Positions 1 through 8,909 of a stretch of 61,956 bases of DNA are shown here, one piece after another. This DNA is from Betaproteobacteria bacterium. Lineage in GTDB: Bacteria; Pseudomonadota; Gammaproteobacteria; Burkholderiales; SG8-39. Each line of letters begins with the position of its first letter. Within the stretch, counting starts at the first letter, position 1. A model generated the notes under the pieces. The model had not been told where the DNA came from. It did no database searches and worked only from the letters and a program-made list of their open reading frames with translations. The stretch spans positions 1 to 61,956 of the forward strand of contig JAJDOG010000074.1 of the NCBI GenBank assembly GCA_022340285.1, read 5' to 3'. The translations under genes were made by a program, and so were the position numbers.

Positions 1-500
1 GCATCGGCCACCATGTGCAGGTAGGCGCCGCGAATGTTGAGATCGCGCGTGCGGTCGCGCAGAAAAAGCGCGGCAGTCGCGGCGTTGGTCACGACGCCCG
101 CGGCGGCGACCCACATCATCACCACCCCGCTCGTCTGCGCGGGCGCGCTGAAGCGGCCGATCGCCTCCCAGGCGATACCGCCGCACGCGACGAGCAGGAG
201 CAGGGCGTTGGCGAGCGCCGCCATGATGGTCGAGGCGCGCAGCCCGTAGGTGAACCGCGTGCTGGGCGCCCGTTGCGCGAGCGACGCGGCGCCCCACGCG
301 AGCACGAGGCCGAGGACATCGCTCAGGTTGTGGGCCGCGTCCGCCAGCAGAGCCAGCGAGTTGGCGAGAAGCCCGAAACCCGCCTCGACCACGACAAACG
401 TGATGTTGAGAACCACGCCGATCGCGAATGCGCGCCCGGGCGTAATGCCGTGTCCGTGTGCGCGGCCGCCGTGATCGTGGTGCACGTGTCTGTGTAACAT
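1..500 (-). CDS. Cation diffusion facilitator (CDF) metal efflux protein, 5' part
   Basis: The gene runs off the left edge; about 166 N-terminal residues are present, starting at the ATG whose complement is at 498-500. The first 18 residues are rich in His (HRHVHHDH then HGHG), as in CzcD/ZitB-type proteins. Several hydrophobic segments follow. The second carries Asp54, His57 and Asp61 in the context DAAHNLSD, which is the usual transmembrane metal site of the CDF family (His/Asp residues). Family knowledge: these inner-membrane antiporters export Zn, Co or Cd in exchange for protons. The substrate cannot be told from this piece and the C-terminal cytoplasmic domain is missing. It is divergent from the MCE operon that begins at 648. 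Confidence 0.85.
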   Translation of the reverse strand, partial: MLHRHVHHDHGGRAHGHGITPGRAFAIGVVLNITFVVVEAGFGLLANSLALLADAAHNLSDVLGLVLAWGAASLAQRAPSTRFTYGLRASTIMAALANALLLLVACGGIAWEAIGRFSAPAQTSGVVMMWVAAAGVVTNAATAALFLRDRTRDLNIRGAYLHMVAD

Positions 501-539
501 GGCCGGAAATCGAAGCGCCGGTTCTTGCGCGCGGTTCCA

Positions 540-567
540 CCAAGCCTATGGGTCCAAGCCTATGGGC
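540..567. repeat. 14-bp tandem duplication
   Basis: Two adjacent copies of a 14-base unit (CCAAGCCTATGGG plus T or C) occupy 540-553 and 554-567. They lie in the intergenic region between the divergent CDF gene and the MCE operon. It may be simple slippage. A role in the divergent promoter region is possible but nothing in the sequence proves it. Confidence 0.7.
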
Positions 568-647
568 AATGGTAACCGGTGTAGGCTCCGTGCCGTGCTG
601 TGCGTTGCGCCCCGCTGGTAAGATCGCACGGAGCCGATTGCATTCCT

Positions 648-1766
648 ATGGCCCAGCTCACCTTCACCGCACCAGATGCCGCGACCGCAATCCTCGCTCT
701 CGCGGGAAGGCTCGACGCGGCGTCGCTCGGGCCGATCTGGGGTGAGGCACGGCGGGCGCTCACGCGCAACCCCGACCGGTCGATCGTCGTCGATTGCACG
801 CGAGTCGATTACTGCGACGGAGCGGGCATCGCTCTGCTGGTCGAACTGCTCCGCGCCGAGCGTGCCCCGGAGGCGGCGGTCCGGGTCGAAGGCCTGCGCG
901 AGGGATTCCAGCGGCTACTCGATCAGTACGATCCGGCCGAGTTTCGCGCGCCGCCGCCGCGCCGCGAGGTCGCGGGCTCCTTCATCGAGCGGCTCGGTCG
1001 CGCCGGCCGATCCTTGTGGCTGGGCATATACGAGCTCATCACCTTCATCGGCGAGGGTATGACCGCCGTGGTCGCAGCGCTGCGCCATCCACGCTCGGTG
1101 CGGTGGCGCGATGCGATTCTGGTCGCCGAAGAGGCGGGCGTGAACGCCCTGCCGATCGTCGCGCTGATCGGCTTTCTCATGGGGGTGATCCTCGCGTTCC
1201 AGTCGGCTATCGCGATGCGCCAGTTCGGCGCGGAGATCTACGTCGCGGACCTCGTCGGCCTCGCGATGACCCGGGAGCTCGGCCCCCTGATGACCGCGAT
1301 CCTGCTCGCGGGCCGGTCGGGCGCGGCGTTCGCGGCCGAGATCGGGACGATGAAAGTGAACGACGAAGTGAATGCGCTTGCCACCATGGGACTCGATCCC
1401 GTCCGTTTCCTCGTGGTTCCGCGCGTGCTGGCCGCCGTGGCCATGACGCCGCTGCTCAGCATCTTCGCGGTGCTGATCGGGCTGGTCGGCGGGGCCGCGG
1501 TGATGCAGCTCTTCGAAATTCCGCTCTACACCTATTACAGCGAGGTCGTGAACCGCGTGCAGCTGAACGACCTGATGGGCGGCCTCTTCAAGTCGGTGGT
1601 GTTCGGCGTGCTGGTGGCCGGCATCGGCTGCCTGCGCGGCCTGCAGACGCGCACCGGCGCTGCGGCGGTCGGACTCTCGGCGACCAGCGCGGTGGTGACG
1701 GGCATCGTCCTCATCGTGGCCGTCGACGGTATCTTCGCCGTCATCTTCTACTACCTCGACATCTGA
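648..1766 (+). CDS. MCE/Mla-type ABC transporter permease with N-terminal STAS domain
   Basis: About 372 residues from the ATG at 648; an upstream in-frame start at 600 would add 16 residues with no family support. Residues 1 to about 95 form a STAS-like domain (beta strand IVVDCTRVDYCDGAGIALL), the fold of MlaB. Residues from about 120 to the end match the MlaE permease family, with the conserved stretch GLAMTRELGPLMTAIL and then GRSGAAFAAEIGTM. In Escherichia coli MlaB and MlaE are separate proteins, so this is a fused MlaB-MlaE. It is the first gene of a tight operon with the ATPase (1 base gap), the MCE protein and a lipoprotein. Expected role: inner-membrane subunit of a phospholipid transporter between inner and outer membranes. 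Direction and substrate cannot be read from the sequence. Confidence 0.9.
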   Translation: MAQLTFTAPDAATAILALAGRLDAASLGPIWGEARRALTRNPDRSIVVDCTRVDYCDGAGIALLVELLRAERAPEAAVRVEGLREGFQRLLDQYDPAEFRAPPPRREVAGSFIERLGRAGRSLWLGIYELITFIGEGMTAVVAALRHPRSVRWRDAILVAEEAGVNALPIVALIGFLMGVILAFQSAIAMRQFGAEIYVADLVGLAMTRELGPLMTAILLAGRSGAAFAAEIGTMKVNDEVNALATMGLDPVRFLVVPRVLAAVAMTPLLSIFAVLIGLVGGAAVMQLFEIPLYTYYSEVVNRVQLNDLMGGLFKSVVFGVLVAGIGCLRGLQTRTGAAAVGLSATSAVVTGIVLIVAVDGIFAVIFYYLDI

Positions 1767-1767
1767 C

Positions 1768-2544
1768 GTGGGCGCGGATCAGGTTCGCGAGGTGGTCATC
1801 AAGGTCGAGGGCCTCACGGCCGCATTCGACGACCGCACAATCCTCGAGAACGTGAGCTTCGAGGTCTACAAGGGCGAGGTATTCGGGATCCTCGGCGGTT
1901 CGGGATCGGGCAAGACGGTGCTGGTGCGGCACATCATCGGGCTCTACGAGCCTGCGGCCGGACGGGTGTTTATCGAGGGTCAGGAGGTTGCCGCCGCGCA
2001 GGGCGACGCGCGTCTCGCGCTTCTGCGCCGCCTCGGTGTGATGTACCAGCTCGGCGCGTTGTTCGGCTCCATGACGCTGCTGGAAAACGTGAGCCTGCCG
2101 CTCGAGGAGTACACGGAGCTTCCGGCCGAGGCGATCGAGCTGGTAGCCCGCCTCAAGCTCAAGCTGGTCGGCCTGGAAGGCTTCGAACATCTCATGCCGT
2201 CCGAGCTCTCGGGCGGCATGCAGAAGCGCGCCGCGATCGCCCGCGCGATGGCGCTCGATCCGGCGATCCTGTTCCTGGACGAGCCGTCATCGGGACTCGA
2301 TCCGGTAACCGCGGCCGATTTCGACCAGACGGTGCTCCGACTCGCCCAGACGCTCGGCATCACGGTAGTGGTCGTGACGCACGACCTCGCCAGCACGTTT
2401 ACGATCTGCGACCGTGTGATCATGCTGCACAAACAGAAGAAGGGCATCATCGCCGAGGGCGATCCCCACGAACTGCGCGAGAAAAGCGACAATCCCCTGG
2501 TGCGGCACTTCTTCAATCGCGAGCCGGAGGCCGAGACGGCATAG
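1768..2544 (+). CDS. MCE/Mla-type ABC transporter ATP-binding protein (MlaF-like)
   Basis: 258 residues starting at a GTG one base after the permease stop. Walker A GGSGSGKT is at residues 43-50, the signature LSGGMQKR starts at about 148, and Walker B ILFLDEP ends with Glu172. A switch His lies in VVVTHD. The family partner is MlaE; the ATPase powers lipid movement through the MCE complex. The sequence MYQLGALFGSMTLLENV after the Q-loop is typical of MlaF rather than of amino-acid importers. Strong operon context on both sides supports the assignment. No missing catalytic residue was seen. Confidence 0.93.
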   Translation: MGADQVREVVIKVEGLTAAFDDRTILENVSFEVYKGEVFGILGGSGSGKTVLVRHIIGLYEPAAGRVFIEGQEVAAAQGDARLALLRRLGVMYQLGALFGSMTLLENVSLPLEEYTELPAEAIELVARLKLKLVGLEGFEHLMPSELSGGMQKRAAIARAMALDPAILFLDEPSSGLDPVTAADFDQTVLRLAQTLGITVVVVTHDLASTFTICDRVIMLHKQKKGIIAEGDPHELREKSDNPLVRHFFNREPEAETA

Positions 2545-2547
2545 CCG

Positions 2548-3600
2548 ATGGCCACGAAGGCAAACTACTTCAAGCTGGGGCTCTTCATCCTCGCGGCGAT
2601 CGCGATCGGCGTCGCGATGGTCCTGGCGCTCGGCGCCGGCAAGCTATTCCAGCGGACCGTGACGCTCGAGACCTACATCGACGATTCCGTCCAGGGTCTC
2701 GACATCGGATCGAAGGTCCGTTACCGCGGGGTGCTCCTGGGCGAAGTGAAGCGGCTGGGGTTCACCGCCGAGCGCTATGAGCTCGACAAGCCGCTCGGGC
2801 AGCGCAAGCCCTACGTGCTCGTCGAGGCGGTGCTGAACATGGATCGGCTCGGGCCGCTTGGGGATGTCGACGTCGCGCTCATGCAGCAGTACATCGACCA
2901 GGGATTGCGCATCCGGGTCGCGCCGCAGGGCATCACGGGCATCAATTACCTGGAGCTGGACTTCGTCGACCCGCTTTTCAACCCGCCGTTGCCGATCGAC
3001 TGGCAGCCCCTGAATCCGTACATCCCATCCGCACGCGCCAAGCTCGTGCAGTTCACCAATCAGATCGACTCGGTCCTACGGTCGCTCGAGGAAGCGGACA
3101 TCAAGAAGCTCGCCGACGACATCGACACGCTGGTGCAGACCGCGACGCGCAAGCTCGATGCGCTGCCGGTCGAAAAATTGGGTGCCGATGCGACCACCCT
3201 GCTTGCCGAGGTGCGCGGGACGAATCGCAAGCTCGCGGAGCTGGTCGGCGGTGAAGAGACACGGTTGGCAATCGCCGAGTTGCGCGCCGCCGCCGTCCGC
3301 TTGCGACAAGTGCTCGCGAATCCATCGTTCGACACGCTGCCCGACGATGTGGTATCGGCCGCAAATCGCGTGCGCGCTCTTGCGGACAGCGAACGGCTGC
3401 ACCGGGCGATCGCCAACCTGGACAGCATCCTCGCCCGTCTCGACCAGACCCTCGCGGGTAGCGAGCACGATATCGCCGCGACGCTCAGCAATCTCCGACA
3501 AACGACGGAGAACCTGCGCGAGCTCACGGAAGCGGCCCGCCGCTATCCGGCCGGCACGTTGTTCGGCGAGCCGCCGGCGCCGGTCCGGAGAAGCGAGTGA
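2548..3600 (+). CDS. MCE-domain substrate-binding protein (MlaD/PqiB-like)
   Basis: 350 residues. One N-terminal transmembrane helix (about residues 9-29) is followed by a single MCE domain (about 38-130, with VQGLDIGSKVRYRGVLLGEV), then a long, mostly helical region to the C terminus. One MCE domain resembles MlaD, but the long helical tail is longer than that of E. coli MlaD (about 183 residues) and recalls the needle-forming helices of PqiB. Family knowledge: such proteins form hexameric rings anchored in the inner membrane that bind phospholipid in the periplasm. Its stop overlaps the start of the downstream lipoprotein gene by 4 bases, suggesting translational coupling. Confidence 0.9.
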   Translation: MATKANYFKLGLFILAAIAIGVAMVLALGAGKLFQRTVTLETYIDDSVQGLDIGSKVRYRGVLLGEVKRLGFTAERYELDKPLGQRKPYVLVEAVLNMDRLGPLGDVDVALMQQYIDQGLRIRVAPQGITGINYLELDFVDPLFNPPLPIDWQPLNPYIPSARAKLVQFTNQIDSVLRSLEEADIKKLADDIDTLVQTATRKLDALPVEKLGADATTLLAEVRGTNRKLAELVGGEETRLAIAELRAAAVRLRQVLANPSFDTLPDDVVSAANRVRALADSERLHRAIANLDSILARLDQTLAGSEHDIAATLSNLRQTTENLRELTEAARRYPAGTLFGEPPAPVRRSE

Positions 3601-4232
3601 TCGCGCGTCGCGACAGTCTGGTCCTGAGTGTCATGATGATCTTCATGGCGACGGCCGCCGGCTGCTCGGTCACGCGGCCATCGCTCGAACGGCATTCCTT
3701 CGCCCTGCACGCCGAACGCCCTGCTCAAGCCGGCGCGGCGAAAAATCCGACTCCGTTCCCCGCTACGCTGAAGGTGGGCCGCATCGGTGTTCAGGCACCG
3801 TACGGAGGCTCGTCGTTCATCTACCGCACCGGTGAGCTGCGCTACGAAGTCGACCCCTACAACAGTTTCGTCGCCTCACCCGGCGACCTTCTCGGGCATC
3901 AGATCGCGCAGTGGCTGAGCCGAGCCGGGCTGTTCACGGCGGTGCGCGCGCCGGAGAGCCCGCTTACCGGAGACTATGTGCTCGAAGGGCTTGCCACGGC
4001 GCTATACGGAGACGCGCGTGACCTCCGGAGTCCGAGCGCGATGGTGTCCCTCCAGCTCGACATGCGAGGCGCCGGTGCTGAGGGCGGCGTCGTATTCGAG
4101 CGCACCTATTCACAGCGTGTGGCGATCGAGAACGCCTCTCCGGAGGCACTGGCGCACGGCTACGGCCTCGCGCTCGGCCGCATCCTCGACATGCTTGAGC
4201 ACGACCTGGCTGCGCTCACTCTTGCCAGGTAG
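3597..4232 (+). CDS. ABC-type transport auxiliary lipoprotein (PqiC-like)
   Basis: 211 residues, starting at GTG 3597, which overlaps the MCE gene stop (GTGA). A lipoprotein signal peptide ends at ATAAGC, giving lipidated Cys23. The remaining domain resembles the PqiC/YmbA-type auxiliary lipoprotein family (ABC-type transport auxiliary lipoprotein component, with YGGSSFIYRTGELRYEVDPYNSF near the middle). In E. coli PqiC is an outer-membrane lipoprotein that docks the PqiB needle. Here it likely links the MCE protein to the outer membrane. Its presence in place of an mlaC gene makes the operon a hybrid of the Mla and Pqi organisation. Confidence 0.85.
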   Translation: MIARRDSLVLSVMMIFMATAAGCSVTRPSLERHSFALHAERPAQAGAAKNPTPFPATLKVGRIGVQAPYGGSSFIYRTGELRYEVDPYNSFVASPGDLLGHQIAQWLSRAGLFTAVRAPESPLTGDYVLEGLATALYGDARDLRSPSAMVSLQLDMRGAGAEGGVVFERTYSQRVAIENASPEALAHGYGLALGRILDMLEHDLAALTLAR

Positions 4233-4298
4233 GTTCGGCCCACCCTCTTGTTCCCGGGCCATGGCGCGACCGACCGTGAGGATTCGAAAGCTGCGCCC

Positions 4299-4877
4299 GT
4301 GAGCCCGGAAAGACCGTCCTACGCGCCGCGCCTCGGACTGTGGGAAAACGCCTACCGCGGCTCGCACCCGCGCGCCGTGTATGGCGACGCAACGACCGCC
4401 CGGGTTGCCGGAGGGTATCTAAACCGGGAAGGCATCTTGACCGTGGAGGATTGGGGTTGTGGGCTGGGTGGCTTCAAGCACTGCATCGGGGCCTGGCAAC
4501 GCTATGTGGGGATCGACGGATCGCAATCACCCTACACGGACTTTGTCGTCGACCTGGAAAATTATGCAGGCGGTGCGGACGCCGTCCACCTGCGGCACGT
4601 GCTGGAGCACAATCCGGGATGGCCAGGGATTCTCGCCAATGCTCTGCGGTCTTTCGGCAGGCGCATGGTGCTGACCATCTTCACGCCGTTCACCGAACCG
4701 ACTCAGGTCATCGCCAGATATCCCAACTTCAACGGCACCAACGTGGAGATGGTCGACATCGGCTTTTCGCGCAACGACATCGTTCGCTCGTTCGGCGACC
4801 TGCGCTGGTTCTCGATCGAGAACATCCGGACCGACACGCAATACGGCGTCGAGCACATGTTCTTCCTGGAGAAGTGA
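4299..4877 (+). CDS. SAM-dependent methyltransferase-like protein
   Basis: About 192 residues from GTG 4299; the frame is open from TTG 4248, so 17 more residues are possible. The segment VEDWGCGLGGFK fits motif I of class I methyltransferases (acidic residue then GCGxGG), followed by YVGIDGS as the acidic residue that holds the ribose of SAM. AVHLRHVLEHN resembles the post-II motif of Methyltransf_11-type proteins. The substrate is unknown. It follows the MCE operon by about 66 bases on the same strand and is convergent with glmS, so it may be transcribed with the lipid transport genes, but functional linkage is only an inference. Confidence 0.7.
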   Translation: MSPERPSYAPRLGLWENAYRGSHPRAVYGDATTARVAGGYLNREGILTVEDWGCGLGGFKHCIGAWQRYVGIDGSQSPYTDFVVDLENYAGGADAVHLRHVLEHNPGWPGILANALRSFGRRMVLTIFTPFTEPTQVIARYPNFNGTNVEMVDIGFSRNDIVRSFGDLRWFSIENIRTDTQYGVEHMFFLEK

Positions 4878-4916
4878 CCGGCGAAGCCGAGGCCGGCACT
4901 GCCCCGGGGCAGCGCT

Positions 4917-6743
4917 TCACTCGACCGTTACGGACTTTGCCAGGTTGCGTGGCTTGTCCACGTCGGTACCGCGGTGCAGGGCGGTGTGATAGGCGAGCAG
5001 CTGAAGCGGCACGACGTGTAGGATCGGTGAGAGCAGCCCTGCATGATCGGTCAGCGATATGACGTGCAGGGTGTCCGATTCCTCGATCTGAACGCCCTGA
5101 TCCGCGAACACGTAGAGCTGGCCGCCGCGTGCACGCACTTCCTGCAGGTTCGACTTGAGCTTCTCGAGCAGCGCGTCATTCGGCGCCACGGCGACGACCG
5201 GCATGTCGCGGTCCACGAGCGCCAGCGGACCGTGCTTGAGCTCGCCCGCGGCATAGGCTTCCGCGTGGATGTACGAGATCTCCTTCAGCTTCAGCGCGCC
5301 CTCCATCGCGATCGGGTAGTGGATGCCGCGACCGAGAAACAACGCGTGATGCATGCCTGCGAACCGCGCTGCCCATTTCTCCACCTCGGGCTCCACGGCG
5401 AGCACGTTCTGCATCGCCGCCGGAAGATGGCGAAGGGCGGCAAGCAGATCCTTCTCGCGCTCGGGCGCGAGCCGCCCACGCTGCTTGGCGAGCACCATGG
5501 TGAGCAGGATCAGCGCGGCGAGCTGCGTCGTGAACGCCTTGGTAGACGCCACACCGATTTCCGGCCCGGCCCGAGTCAGGAACCGCAGCTTCGACTGACG
5601 CAGCAGCGCGCTTTCGGGCACGTTGCAGATGGTGAGCGAATGGTCCTGCCCCAGTTGTCTCGCGTGCTGAAGCGCGGCAATGGTGTCTGCCGTCTCGCCG
5701 GACTGTGAGATCGTCACGACCAGCGTGGTCGGGCTCGCCACCGAGTCGCGGTAGCGATACTCGCTTGCGATCTCGACGCTGCAAGGTATTCCGGCCACGC
5801 TCTCGATCCAGTAGCGAGCGACCATGCCGGAGTGATAACTCGTGCCGCAAGCGAGGATGAGCACGCGATCGATGTCGCCGAGCAGCTTCTCGGCGTCGCC
5901 ACCGAATAGTCCTGGCGAGATCGCGCTCGCGTTCGCCACCATCTCGAGCGTGTTGGCGAGCGCGCCAGGCTGCTCGAAGATCTCCTTCTGCATGAAGTGG
6001 CGGTAGGGACCGAGCTCGACCGCAGCCGAGGTGAGCTGACTCTCGTGCACCTCGCGCTCGACCGGCTGCCCGCCGGCGTCGCGCACCTGGTAAGCATCGC
6101 GCCGGAGCTCGGCCGTGTCGCCTTCCTCGAGATAGATCACCCGCTGGGTCACCTGAAGGAGCGCGGAGACGTCGGACGCGGCGAAGTTCTCGCCCTCGCC
6201 GATTCCGAGCAGCAGCGGTGCACCCTTGCGCGCCACCACCACGCAATCCGGATCGTCCGCGGAAATGACGCCGAGGGCGTAGGCGCCCTCGAGCTCGCCG
6301 ATCGCTTCGCGCGTTGCGGCGTGTAGATCTCCGTGACCGCGCATCCGATAATGGATCAAGTGCGCGATCACCTCGGTGTCGGTGTCGGAATTGAACGCGT
6401 ACCCGTCGGCTTTCAGCCGCGCGCGCATCGCCTCGTGATTCTCGATGATGCCGTTGTGCACGACGGCGATCGCCCCGGACGCGTGAGGGTGGGCGTTGCG
6501 CTCCGAGGGCACGCCGTGCGTGGCCCAGCGGGTGTGCGCGATTCCGACATGGCCCGTGAACCCCTGCGTGGACGCAAGTCCAGCGAGCTCGGCTACCCGC
6601 CCCTCGGTGCGCAATCGCTTCAACCCGCCGTCGGCAACCGCCATGCCGGCCGAGTCATAGCCGCGGTACTCGAGCCGCTTCAGACCCTCGAGGAGCTGGG
6701 GAACGATGTCACGCGCGGCGATGCCTGCGACGATTCCGCACAT
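4917..6743 (-). CDS. glmS: Glutamine-fructose-6-phosphate aminotransferase (isomerizing)
   Basis: 608 residues, full family length. The protein starts MCGIVAG, giving the N-terminal nucleophile Cys2 after Met removal. An N-terminal class II glutaminase domain (about 1-240) is followed by two SIS sugar-isomerase domains (CGTSYHSG and then SQSGETADT in the first, GRGIHYP and [11 protein letters not shown] in the second). The C terminus [12 protein letters not shown] is the conserved lid that contacts fructose-6-phosphate. It makes glucosamine-6-phosphate, the entry to UDP-GlcNAc for peptidoglycan and LPS. glmU is just upstream on the same strand, so the two form one operon. No glmS-ribozyme-like leader was recognised. 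Confidence 0.98.
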   Translation of the reverse strand: MCGIVAGIAARDIVPQLLEGLKRLEYRGYDSAGMAVADGGLKRLRTEGRVAELAGLASTQGFTGHVGIAHTRWATHGVPSERNAHPHASGAIAVVHNGIIENHEAMRARLKADGYAFNSDTDTEVIAHLIHYRMRGHGDLHAATREAIGELEGAYALGVISADDPDCVVVARKGAPLLLGIGEGENFAASDVSALLQVTQRVIYLEEGDTAELRRDAYQVRDAGGQPVEREVHESQLTSAAVELGPYRHFMQKEIFEQPGALANTLEMVANASAISPGLFGGDAEKLLGDIDRVLILACGTSYHSGMVARYWIESVAGIPCSVEIASEYRYRDSVASPTTLVVTISQSGETADTIAALQHARQLGQDHSLTICNVPESALLRQSKLRFLTRAGPEIGVASTKAFTTQLAALILLTMVLAKQRGRLAPEREKDLLAALRHLPAAMQNVLAVEPEVEKWAARFAGMHHALFLGRGIHYPIAMEGALKLKEISYIHAEAYAAGELKHGPLALVDRDMPVVAVAPNDALLEKLKSNLQEVRARGGQLYVFADQGVQIEESDTLHVISLTDHAGLLSPILHVVPLQLLAYHTALHRGTDVDKPRNLAKSVTVE

Positions 6744-6745
6744 GG

Positions 6746-6811
6746 CTAATCGTTATCCCAAACGGCCCGTTGTCCGTCCCCTGCCCTACCTAGACGACTC
6801 ATCCTTGACAT
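6746..6811 (-). CDS. Possible 21-residue leader ORF between glmU and glmS
   Basis: A short ORF ([21 protein letters not shown]) starts 5 bases after the glmU stop and ends 2 bases before the glmS start, filling the intergenic gap. Two in-frame Met codons lie at its beginning. The spacing would allow ribosomes ending the short ORF to restart at glmS, whose own ribosome-binding site is weak. Whether it is translated is unknown; random open frames of this length are common in GC-rich DNA. Confidence 0.25.
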   Translation of the reverse strand: MSRMSRLGRAGDGQRAVWDND

Positions 6812-6816
6812 GGCTC

Positions 6817-8169
6817 CTACTTCTTCTTCGCCGGGCGCTTCCAACCGCGCACGGTCACCTGCTTGGCGCGCGAGACGGTGAGCTCGTCCTCGGGCGCGTC
6901 CTTGACGAGCGTGGTACCGGCGCCCAGTGTCGCGCCCCGGCCGACGCGCACGGGCGCGACGAGCTGGGTGTCCGAACCGATGAAGACGTCGTCCTCGATC
7001 ACGGTGCGGTGCTTGTTCGCGCCGTCGTAGTTGCAAGTGATGGTCCCGGCACCGACGTTGACGTTGCGGCCGACCGAGCTGTCGCCGATGTAGGACAGGT
7101 GGTTCGCCTTCGAGCCAGGGCCGATCTCGCTCGCTTTCACCTCGACGAAGTTACCGACATGCACGTCCTCCGCGAGGCGGGTCGCCGGCCGGATGCGCGC
7201 ATACGGTCCGATCCGGCAGTTGCGGCCGATCTCGGCGTCGACGATGTGGCAGAACGGTTCGACGCGCGTGCCGGCTGCCACGCGCACGTCGCGCAGCACG
7301 CAATGCGCGCCGATCTGGACGCCGTCTCCGAGCTCGACACGTCCCTCGAAGATGCAGTTCACGTCGATCGCAACGTCGCGGCCGCAGGCCAGTTCGCCGC
7401 GGACATCGACTCGCTGCGGGTCGGCAAGGGTCACGCCTTCGTCGAGCAGCTGGGCGGCGGTCTCACGCTGCAGAACGCGCTCGAGCACGGCAAGATCGGT
7501 CTTGCTGTTCACGCCCAGCGTTTCCCAGGCATCGGCCGGCTGCACTGCTCGCACGGGCACGCCGTCGGCCACCGCGAGCGCGATCACGTCCGTCAAGTAA
7601 TACTCCCGTTGGGCGTTGTCGTTACCGAGTCGGCCCAGCCAACCGGCAAGGCGGCCGGTGGGAAGTACCATCAAGCCCGTGTTTACTTCGCGAATGGCAC
7701 GCTCGGCGGCGGTAGCGTCCTTCTGCTCGACGATGCGCGCCACCTCCGTACCGCGCCGCACGATGCGACCGTAGCCGGAAGGATCATCAAGCTCGACGGT
7801 GAGCACGCTGAGGCCGTCGTCCGCCGCACCGATCAGTTTCTCGAGCGTCGCGCGCCGGGTGAGCGGCACGTCGCCGTAAAGGACCAGCGTCGCCACGGAG
7901 TCGTCGAGCGCGGAAAGCGCCTGTTGAAGCGCATGGCCGGTACCAAGTTGCGGCGTCTGGTGTACCCAGGCGATGCCTTCTTCGGCAATCGACGCACGAA
8001 CCTCGTCGCCGCCGTGGCCGTACACGATAACGATCCGGTTCGGCACGAGGCTGCGCGCGCTTGCCAGCACGTGTTGCAGCAGGGGGCGGCCCGCAAGGCG
8101 GTGCATCACCTTGGGCAGGTCGGAGCGCATGCGTTTGCCCTGCCCTGCCGCAAGGATCACCACGTTCAT
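6817..8169 (-). CDS. glmU: Bifunctional N-acetylglucosamine-1-phosphate uridyltransferase / glucosamine-1-phosphate acetyltransferase
   Basis: 450 residues, normal length. The N-terminal pyrophosphorylase domain opens with [19 protein letters not shown], the nucleotide-binding loop of the family, and continues with [10 protein letters not shown] and LYGDVPL. The C-terminal half is a left-handed beta helix of hexapeptide repeats (for example [15 protein letters not shown]) ending with the acetyl-CoA site region [10 protein letters not shown]. It catalyses the last two steps to UDP-GlcNAc. glmS follows 73 bases downstream. The start ATG at 8169 gives the canonical N terminus MNVVILAAG; no strong Shine-Dalgarno is visible upstream. 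Confidence 0.98.
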   Translation of the reverse strand: MNVVILAAGQGKRMRSDLPKVMHRLAGRPLLQHVLASARSLVPNRIVIVYGHGGDEVRASIAEEGIAWVHQTPQLGTGHALQQALSALDDSVATLVLYGDVPLTRRATLEKLIGAADDGLSVLTVELDDPSGYGRIVRRGTEVARIVEQKDATAAERAIREVNTGLMVLPTGRLAGWLGRLGNDNAQREYYLTDVIALAVADGVPVRAVQPADAWETLGVNSKTDLAVLERVLQRETAAQLLDEGVTLADPQRVDVRGELACGRDVAIDVNCIFEGRVELGDGVQIGAHCVLRDVRVAAGTRVEPFCHIVDAEIGRNCRIGPYARIRPATRLAEDVHVGNFVEVKASEIGPGSKANHLSYIGDSSVGRNVNVGAGTITCNYDGANKHRTVIEDDVFIGSDTQLVAPVRVGRGATLGAGTTLVKDAPEDELTVSRAKQVTVRGWKRPAKKK

Positions 8170-8326
8170 GGATGAAAGACTGAAAAAGCCAGGAAAAATC
8201 GAATGTTATCACGCGCTCCGCGCTGCGCCGCGGGCTTCCCGGCGACCCGCCGGACAAACGCCACACATCGAGCCCTGCCTTACAACCGGTAACAATCCGC
8301 CCGCACGTCCGGGCGTAGAATGGGAC

Positions 8327-8899
8327 ATGGTTTGTGAGCGCTTGCGCTTCGATGTTCGCCACGCGATCCCGGTGGTGGGGCTGATCGTGGCGTTTGCCGG
8401 CGATCATGCGGTGGCAGACCTCTACCGGTGGGTCGACGCTAAAGGCGTCGTCAACTATTCGAACATTCCGCCGCAGGGTGTCGATGCGAAACGAATAGCC
8501 GAGACCGAACCGACGGTCAGCGTGATCCCGCCGCCTCCCGAAAAGCAACCCGAGTTGAAACAGGCTGTGCGCGAGGCCGCCCTGTTACGCCGGATCGAAC
8601 AGCTCGAAGACGAGCTCGCCGCGCTGCGCAGAGCGAGCGCACCCACCGTGGTCTACGCGTATCCGGATCCCGCGCCCGTGCCGACGGTGACATATTCGGC
8701 GCCTGTCGTGTATCCCTTTCCGATCTACTCCTGGCCCGTAACGAAACCGGGCTTTGGACACCGATTCAAACCGGGCATCAGACACGGGTTCAAGCCGGGC
8801 AAATCGGGGTTCGTGTCGCACCGGCACGTCGGCGGGAGACCCGCTGGCGTAATGCCGCGAGGCGGACGGTCGGGGTTGACCGTGCGAGCGGGGTTCTGA
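8327..8899 (+). CDS. DUF4124 domain envelope protein with His/Lys-rich repeat tail
   Basis: 190 residues from ATG 8327; the frame stays open far upstream, but the hydrophobic segment and the DUF4124 motif start here. After a hydrophobic N terminus (about 12-28) the mature part begins DLYRWVDAKGVVNYSNIPP, the hallmark of DUF4124 (a short secreted domain of unknown function, common in proteobacteria). A coiled-coil-like stretch (RRIEQLEDELAALRR) follows. The C-terminal part carries an imperfect 8-residue repeat, GHRFKPGI then RHGFKPGK, and is Gly/Pro/His/Arg rich. It is probably periplasmic. It is paired with a second DUF4124 gene 4 bases downstream. Function unknown. Confidence 0.8.
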   Translation: MVCERLRFDVRHAIPVVGLIVAFAGDHAVADLYRWVDAKGVVNYSNIPPQGVDAKRIAETEPTVSVIPPPPEKQPELKQAVREAALLRRIEQLEDELAALRRASAPTVVYAYPDPAPVPTVTYSAPVVYPFPIYSWPVTKPGFGHRFKPGIRHGFKPGKSGFVSHRHVGGRPAGVMPRGGRSGLTVRAGF

Positions 8900-8909
8900 C
8901 CCGGTGGCC

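Noticed and set aside
4917..6816. A glmS ribozyme or GlmZ-type target leader
   Set aside because: The 73-base gap before glmS shows no ribozyme core, and no GlmZ pairing site can be claimed from this window alone.
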